Below, piece after piece: positions 7,081 through 11,475 of a stretch of DNA of 11,475 nucleotides. The notes below the pieces were generated by a model that made no database searches, had not been told where the DNA came from, and saw nothing but the letters and a program-made list of their open reading frames with translations. Both the position numbers and the translations under genes were made by a program. Each line of letters starts with the position of its first letter. Positions within the stretch are counted from its first letter, which is position 1. The DNA is from Stramonita haemastoma (taxonomy: Eukaryota; Mollusca; Gastropoda; Neogastropoda; Muricidae), in assembly GCA_030674155.1 (NCBI GenBank), contig JASPKP010008512.1, forward strand, positions 1-11,475, given 5' to 3'.

Positions 7081-7417
7081 GGAAGGTCACAACGACAATA
7101 AACAAAAAGGGTTCACAACGACAATAAACAAAAAAGAAATTCACGAAGACAATTGTCAGAAAGGAAATTCACAAAAGGCAATTGCCCGAGGGGAATCCAC
7201 AAAGAAATTTTCAAGAGGAAATTTTCACAAAGGCAACAACTTCAGAGAGAAATTCACAAAAAATTATCAGAGAGGAAATTTTACAAAAACTAAATTTTTC
7301 AAGTTTAAACCACAAAGACAATTAAAAGAGGAGATTTTACAAAAAAAATTGTGAGAGAGAGGAAATTTACAAAGACCATTGTCGGAGAGAGGAAATTCAC
7401 AAAAACACAAACAAGAA
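7081..7417. repeat. Degenerate minisatellite, about 12 units of 26-31 bases
   Basis: Units can be aligned on the core GGAAATTCACAAA followed by GACAATTGTC and a GAGA end. By eye the units start near 7081, 7109, 7136, 7163, 7190, 7217, 7248, 7274, 7304, 7330, 7361 and 7391; the last is incomplete. The first two have an ACGACAATAAACAAAAA right half and form a subfamily; the others carry the AATT/GAGA half. In unit 3 the core holds the palindrome GACAATTGTC (7148-7157). In unit 4 it holds GGCAATTGCC (7177-7186), also a perfect palindrome although two paired positions changed. On the minus strand several units read in frame as a 10-residue Phe-Pro-Leu-Ser repeat, but unit lengths are not all multiples of three and I do not call a gene. 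I do not recognise the family. It is not a CRISPR: the units are contiguous and too divergent. Confidence 0.85.
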
Positions 7418-7546
7418 AAACACCCAAAGCAACAAACAAACCAGGCAAGCAATAGCCAACAAAACCAAAAACAAAACCAACTAGCCATCAAACCAACCAG
7501 CCAAACCATCAAACCAAACAACACGTCAACAACAACGACAAAAATT
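7418..7546. repeat. CAAA/CCAA-rich low-complexity tail
   Basis: Almost lacks T and is built from ACAAA, CCAAC, CCAGCC and ATCAAACC words, resembling a decayed tetranucleotide repeat. It follows the minisatellite without a clear border. The 198-codon plus frame beginning at 7379 reads it as Asn/Gln/Lys/Thr low complexity. Confidence 0.75.
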
Positions 7547-7732
7547 TTTAACCCCGAGAACAAGCTTTCACAAATTTTCCCGACCCCAAACCCCTTTATC
7601 CTAACCCCCCTACCCCCCCCCCTCCGAAAAAGTAGCTATATTTCCCGTTTCCCTCCCCACAAAACCCCCCTCCATTTTTCCCAATTAAAATTTTGTGAAG
7701 TGTTATTCCAATGCTATCTATTAATACATTTT
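7547..7732. other. Spacer, C-rich then AT-rich
   Basis: Short mixed spacer with a C-rich centre (7600-7622). Nothing recognised. Confidence 0.5.
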
Positions 7733-7838
7733 ATCTTTTTTTTTTTTTCAGTTTTTTTTCCCCTTTTTTTTTTCTTTTTTTTTTTTTTTTTTTTTTTGGG
7801 GTTTGACTTTTTTTTTAAAAAAAAAAAATTTTTTTTTA
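7733..7838. repeat. T homopolymer cluster with a T9-A12-T9 symmetric end
   Basis: T runs of 8 or more are broken only by CAG, CCCC, C and GGGG; the longest is T23 at 7775-7797. The cluster ends with T9 (7808-7816), A12 (7817-7828) and T9 (7829-7837), which can fold on itself. A poly-T start can mark the 3' tail of a minus-strand retroposon, but no body was identified. Confidence 0.85.
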
Positions 7839-8081
7839 GGGAAAAAAGGAAACAAATTTTTGAACTAAGGAAGAACCCTACAAAACAGGAACAAAACGGC
7901 GGAGTGACCAACCGGCAGCGGCGAGCAAAAACAAAAAGACTATCAAACACAGAAAGGGTCACACTGGTTGTTTAAGCTGAAAAGGGAAACCAAAAACAAA
8001 AAAAAGAGGGGGAGGGAGGAAACAGGGTAGGGGGGGGGTGGGTCGTCTACAATTTAAAAAGACCAGAGATGGCGGCCAGAG
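7839..8081. other. Complex spacer, purine-rich end
   Basis: Normal-looking sequence with CG-containing words around 7898-7925, then a G/A-rich patch at 8005-8042. The plus frame ending near 7975 has about 40 residues of ordinary composition (Lys/Arg/Asn-rich) just before its stop. I recognise no family, but if real transposon coding sequence lies nearby this could be part of it. Confidence 0.4.
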
Positions 8082-8132
8082 GTGAGGACATCTGTGTGTT
8101 ATGGGGGCAGTAAAACCTGGAGCTTGAAAAAA
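8082..8132 (+). mobile_element. Possible LINE reverse-transcriptase fragment (one short motif)
   Basis: In the frame beginning at 8082 the peptide reads VRTSVCYGGSKTWSLKK. Many non-LTR retrotransposon polymerases carry, after the catalytic core, a hydrophobic stretch followed by Tyr-Gly-x-Glu-Thr/Ser-Trp-x-Leu and basic residues. Here Tyr-Gly, Ser-Lys-Thr-Trp and Ser-Leu-Lys-Lys are in the same order, with one extra Gly and Lys in place of Glu. Both differences fall in G and A runs, in a window where homopolymers are often stretched. The match stops after the Lys pair: the next 20 residues show no family resemblance. No YxDD catalytic motif or endonuclease domain is visible. It is at best a decayed fragment of a LINE. 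A chance match cannot be excluded. Confidence 0.35.
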
Positions 8133-8207
8133 ATAGGACAGGGCGGTGAGGGAAAAATTGCACGGAAAATTCGTACCGGAGACTTGATAATAAAAAACAA
8201 CAACTGT
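8133..8207. other. Complex sequence after the LINE-like motif
   Basis: Four-base sequence of ordinary composition that stays open in the LINE-like frame (Gly/Lys/Arg/Ile residues) without a recognisable motif. Confidence 0.4.
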
Positions 8208-8506
8208 TTCTTTGGGTTGGAGGGGGCTTTGGTTTTTTTAGTTTTTGAATTGGTTTATTGGTTGGCTGTGGATGGGAGGGAGGGTTGGTTATTTTTGTTT
8301 TTTGGGTGTTTAGTTTTTGTTGTCGTGTTGCGTTTTTGTTTTTGTTTTTTGATTTGTGTGTGGGTTCTTTTTCGTGGCTTTTTGTTTTATTATGTAGTTT
8401 ATTTTTGTTAAGTATGTAAAGGAAAATTATGTAGGAATGTTATGTTAAAAGTATGTTAAGAAATTAAGAAAAAAGTAATGTTATTTTTTTTATCTTTTAA
8501 CCTTTT
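8208..8506. repeat. T/G-rich low-complexity stretch with TATGTTA words
   Basis: 8208-8405 is nearly free of A and C, made from TTTGTTTTTG and GGTTGG words. 8406-8485 contains several loosely spaced copies of a TATGTA/TATGTTA word, like a decayed short tandem repeat. The frame over the first part encodes Phe/Leu/Val/Cys-rich hydrophobic peptide, which follows from T/G composition and is not evidence for a membrane protein. Confidence 0.65.
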
Positions 8507-8720
8507 TCCCCCCTTCCCCCTCTTACTCCTCACCCCCACCCTCCCCCCCCCCCCCCATTTCCCCTTTCCCCTCTCTCCTTCCTTCCCCCCTCCTCTTCCC
8601 CCCCCTCCCCCCCCTCCCGTCTCCCCCCCCCCCCCCCCGCTCCCCTTTCCCCCAAAAACCCCCCCTTCTGGTCTCTCTCCCCCTCTCTCTCTCCTCTCTA
8701 TCTCCCTTCCCTAACAATAA
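8507..8720. repeat. C-rich polypyrimidine tract
   Basis: Nearly pure C and T on the plus strand with several C runs of 8-15. CTCTCTCTCCTCTC words lie near the right end. It opens a region of about 3 kb in which the plus strand is mostly pyrimidine. Confidence 0.92.
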
Positions 8721-8838
8721 TGGATCCGTTTTCATGTTTATGTGTTTTACTATTGATTTTTTCGTTTCTTTTTTTCTTTCGTTTGCTTCTTTATTTGCCC
8801 TTTTTTTTTTAAAATTTGATTTATTTCTATTTCTACCA
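8721..8838. other. T-rich complex island
   Basis: Short break in the pyrimidine region with A and G restored (for example AATGGATCCGTTTTCATG). No feature recognised. It may be useful as a unique anchor. Confidence 0.5.
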
Positions 8839-9589
8839 ACCCCCCCCCCCACCCCCCCCCCCCCCCCCCCCAGGTCCCTACTCCTTTCTCCCCTTTTTCC
8901 CGCCCATTCTACCTCTCTCCCCCTTCCCCCCTCCACAACCCCCCCCCCCCCCTCCCTTTTTCCTTTCCACCCCCCCCACCCCCAAACCCCCTTTTTTTTT
9001 TTTCCACCCCCCTTTTTTCCCCCCCCCTTTTCCCACCCCCCTTTTCCCCCCCACCCCCCCTCCCCTCCCTCCCCCCTCCCCCACCCATCCCCCCCCCCCC
9101 CCCCCCCCCCCCCCCAAAAACCCCCCCCCCCCCCCCCCCCCCACCCCCTTAATCAGCCCCAACCCCCCCCCCCCTCAAACCACCACCCCCCACCCCCCGC
9201 CCCCCTTTCCCCCCTCCCCCCCCCCCCCAACCCCCCCTTTCCTTTCCAAACCCCCCCCCTTTTTCTTCCCCAAACCCCTTTTTTTTTCTCCCCCCACCCA
9301 AAATTTTTCCCCCCCCCCCCCACCCTCCCCACCCACCCCTCCTCTTCTTTTCCCCCCCCCTCCCCTTTTTCCACCCCTCCCCCACCCTTTCCCCTTTTCC
9401 TTTCTATTTCTTTCCCCCCCCCCCCCCCCCTCCCCCCTCTCCCCCCCTTTTCCCCCCCCCCTCCCTCTTCCCCCCCCCCTCCCCCTTTCCCCTTCCCCCC
9501 TCTCTCCCCCTTTTTTCCTTTCCCCTCCATTTCTCCTTCCTCTCCATCTCTCCAAACACCCCCCCCCCTTCCCCTCTTTTTTCCCCCCC
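8839..9589. repeat. C-rich polypyrimidine tract of about 750 bases
   Basis: Dominated by C runs with short T and A breaks. Examples are C20 at 8852-8871, C27 at 9089-9115 and C22 at 9121-9142. Guanine is almost absent. A 332-codon plus frame passes through as Pro/Ser/Phe runs; it lacks any non-repetitive domain and is rejected as a gene. The minus strand could form G-quadruplexes and the plus strand i-motifs. Confidence 0.95.
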
Positions 9590-9636
9590 GGTTTAAAAAT
9601 CAAATTTTAGCTTTTAAACCCCTTATTTCTTTATTT

Positions 9637-9683
<47 letters not shown>

Positions 9684-9712
9684 TTTTTTGGATTTTTTTA
9701 TTGGCTTCCCAA
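9590..9712. repeat. T45 homopolymer and flanks
   Basis: An uninterrupted T45 lies at 9638-9682, preceded by AT-rich sequence with TTTAAA words (9591-9637). It could be the tail of a minus-strand retroposon, but no SINE or LINE body was found to the left on the minus strand, where only C tracts lie. Confidence 0.85.
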
Positions 9713-10276
9713 TTCTCCCCCCTTTTTTTTAACTTTTACCTTCCCCCCGTCCCCCTTTTCCAAACCCCCACTAACATTTTTTTTTTTTTCCTTTCCCAAC
9801 TCCCCCCTTTTTACCCCCCCCTTCCCCCTCCATCCTCCCCCCCCCCCCCCATCCCCCACCCTCCCCCCCCCAACGAACCCCATCACCTCACTCCCCCTTT
9901 TCCCCTTCAAAACCCTCACAACCCTCCCCCTCCCCCGGTCTCCTCCCCTTCCTTTCCCTCCTTCCCAAATTTCCCCTCTTTCCTCCCCCAAACCCTCTTC
10001 CTCTTTTCTTTTTCCCCCCCCCTTTTCCCCCCCCCCCTTAAAAACTTTTTTTTTAATTTTTTTTTCCGTTGGGGGCCGTTTTCCCCCCTTTTGTTTTTTA
10101 TTTTTCCCTTTTTTTTTTTTTTCTTTCTTTTTTGTTTTTTTTTTTTTTTTTCTCCCTTAAATTTTTAAATTATTTAAAATTTCATTTTCCCCCTCCCACC
10201 CTTCTCTCTGTCTTTTTCTCCCCCTTTCCTCCCTCTCTCCCCCTTTCCCCCCCCCCAACCCCCCCTTCTCCTTTCC
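9713..10276. repeat. Mixed C/T polypyrimidine tract
   Basis: Alternating C and T runs with scattered A, and one short G-containing word CGTTGGGGGCCG at 10067-10078. TTTAAATTTTTAAATTATTT at 10157-10176 is a small AT island. Frames of 159 and 177 codons encode Pro/Phe/Ser runs only. Confidence 0.9.
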
Positions 10277-10391
10277 TTTTTTTTTTTTTTTTTTAAAGTT
10301 TTTTTTTTTTTTTTTTTTTTTTTTTGTTTCTTTGGGTTTTGCTTTTTTATTTTTTTTGTTTTTGTATTTTTATTATTTTATTTGGGAAAAC
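10277..10391. repeat. T homopolymer cluster
   Basis: T18 at 10277-10294, AAAG, then T27 at 10299-10325, followed by T-rich sequence with G and A breaks. Confidence 0.9.
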
Positions 10392-10800
10392 CCTTTTTCC
10401 TTTCTTATTTCACCTCCCTCCTCCCACCCCCCCCCCCTCTCTTCCTCCCCCCCCTCCCTCCAAATTTTTTTTCCTCCCCCACCCCCCCTCCCCTCCCTCT
10501 CCCTTTTCCCCCCCTCCTCCTCCTTCCCCTCCCTCCTTCCCCTCCCCCCTCCCCCTCCTCCCCTCCCCCCTTCTCGCTCTCTCCCCACTCCCTCCCTCTC
10601 CTCTCCCAGTTTTTTTCCTCCTCTCTCTTCTCCCCTGCCCAGATCCTCCCCTATTTCGTCTGTGGGGCCTTTTTACCATCTGTGTTGTTTTCTCTCAAAA
10701 TTTGATTTGTCAATTTTTCCTTTCCCCCTCCTTTCCCCCTCTCCTCTTCTTTTTTTTCCCCTTCTTTTCCCCCCTTTTTCTCTTTTTCCCCCCCCCCTGG
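10392..10800. repeat. C/T polypyrimidine tract with CTCC words
   Basis: CCTCC, CCCTCCCT and TTTTCCCC words. A complex insert of about 60 bases (CTGTGGGGCCTTTTTACC region, 10638-10715) interrupts it and contains G and A at normal levels. Frames here are Pro/Ser/Leu/Phe low complexity on plus and Gly/Arg/Glu on minus. Confidence 0.9.
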
Positions 10801-10872
10801 GTTTTATTTAATCAAACAATCAATCAAAACAATCCTTTTTAAATTTATTTAATTTAAAATTTAATTTATTTC
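10801..10872. repeat. AT-rich patch with AATC and TTTAAT words
   Basis: AATCAAACAATCAATCAAAACAATC-like words, then repeated TTTAATTTA words. It looks like a small decayed AT-rich simple repeat between two pyrimidine tracts. Confidence 0.65.
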
Positions 10873-11208
10873 CCCCCTCCCAAAAAATTCTCTCTCAAAC
10901 CTTTGACTTTATCTTCCCCCTTTCCCAAAAAAACCCTTTCTTCCCTCCCTTTCCCTCTTTCCCCCCACCCCCCTTTTCCCTTCCCCCCGTTTTTTTTTTT
11001 CTTTGTTTCTTTTTTTTTTCCCTTTTTTGTTTCATTTCAAAATTTTTAATATGACAAAATCACACAACCCACCACGGGAATAAAACTTTACCCCCCCCCC
11101 CGTTTGGCCCCCACCTCCCTTTAACCCCAACCCTCTACTCCCTCCCCACCCCCACCTTCCCCCTCCCCTCCCCCCCTCTCCTCCCTCTCCACCACTCCCT
11201 CTCCTCCC
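10873..11208. repeat. C/T polypyrimidine tract with a short complex island
   Basis: Runs of C and T, broken at about 11031-11090 by ordinary sequence (for example AATATGACAAAATCACACAA) and then C-rich again. No gene is seen on either strand. Confidence 0.85.
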
Positions 11209-11234
11209 ACACACACAACAACAACACACACACC
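11209..11234. repeat. (AC)n / ACA microsatellite
   Basis: Short ACACACACAACAACAACACACACAC-type repeat, compound AC and AAC. Confidence 0.85.
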
Positions 11235-11475
11235 CCCATCACCCCCAAACACTCTCTCCCCTCTGTCTGTGTGTTTTGTTCGTTTTTGGGCCCCCGCCTA
11301 CCCCATTCTGTGTCTGTCCTGGACAAGTGCTTTCCTTTATCTCTCTGTTCTCTCTTTCCTGCTGCTGCCTGGTTGCCGTTTCTTTCCCTCCTCCTCTCCT
11401 CTTTTCCCCTCCCTCCTTTTCCCCCCCCCCCCCCTCTCATCCCCCCGGCCCTCCCCCCCACCTCTCTCCCTCTCC
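11235..11475. other. Complex island then polypyrimidine to the window end
   Basis: 11260-11385 has fairly normal composition, with CTGTCTGTGTG, CTGCTGCTGCC and GACAAGTGCTTTCC words. It is open on the minus strand (11135-11461, 108 codons) with about 50 mixed charged residues between Gly/Arg runs. No domain was recognised and I do not call a gene. 11386-11475 returns to C/T-rich sequence that reaches the edge. Confidence 0.55.

Noticed and set aside
7081..7417. CRISPR array
   Set aside because: Units of 26-31 bases are adjacent, with no unique spacers, and diverge strongly; the setting is eukaryotic-type DNA.
7379..7975. 198-codon plus-strand open frame
   Set aside because: It runs through the end of the minisatellite, a CAAA-rich tail and T/A homopolymers. 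Only the last 40 or so residues are of ordinary composition and no domain is recognised.
8208..8411. Membrane protein suggested by a hydrophobic Phe/Leu/Val/Cys frame
   Set aside because: T/G-rich low-complexity DNA always yields hydrophobic codons; no conserved features were found.
8840..8873. Splice acceptor (long pyrimidine run followed by CAGG)
   Set aside because: Any CAG after a C tract looks like an acceptor. No exon of credible coding composition follows.
9638..9682. Poly-T as the tail of a minus-strand retroposon
   Set aside because: The sequence to the left, where the element body would lie, is only C tracts; no body or target-site duplication was found.
8734..9732. 332-codon plus-strand open frame, a possible proline-rich protein
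   Set aside because: It consists of Pro/Ser/Phe runs produced by C and T homopolymers. Parallel frames and the minus strand are equally open, so this is a composition effect.

Overview
This 11.5 kb window looks like intergenic or repeat DNA from an animal nuclear genome, or a poorly resolved contig from one. I find no convincing protein-coding gene, rRNA, functional tRNA or CRISPR array. The long open frames encode only runs of Pro, Ser, Phe, Leu, Gly, Arg or Glu, as expected when simple repeats lack stop codons. A eukaryotic source is suggested by dense (TG)n, (CA)n, (GA)n, (TC)n, CTGT and CATT microsatellites, a tRNA-derived SINE-like head and a short LINE-type reverse-transcriptase-like peptide. 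The rich TG/CA/CTGT mixture would suit a mollusc or another marine invertebrate, but that is only a guess.

Left part (1-2050): a G/T homopolymer block, a TG/CG-alternating stretch and pyrimidine tracts come first. The most normal-looking DNA follows (about 640-1860), with a tRNA-like SINE head (749-835), a 10-bp-stem hairpin (1024-1055), a 9-bp-stem hairpin (1421-1441) and GCT triplets. A (TG)18 microsatellite and a CCCT tract close this part.

Middle part (2050-7080): strand composition flips repeatedly. The order is a GA-rich purine tract, C26, a 550-base pyrimidine tract, a G/A purine tract with G runs of 23-25, a homopolymer-inflated spacer with CATT repeats, a CA-rich block facing a TG-rich block about 260 bases away, and a G block containing an uninterrupted G46.

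Right part (7081-11475): a degenerate minisatellite of about 12 units of 26-31 bases (7081-7417) is the best structured element in the window. After it come an A/C-rich tail, T/A homopolymers, a LINE-like fragment (about 8082-8132) and about 3 kb of plus-strand pyrimidine sequence with C runs up to 27 and T runs up to 45.

Homopolymers are so long and so frequent, even inside otherwise complex sequence, that base-calling or assembly error must be considered before biology is inferred. No genes here work together. The items most worth checking are the minisatellite with its paired palindrome changes, the two transposon fragments and the hairpins.
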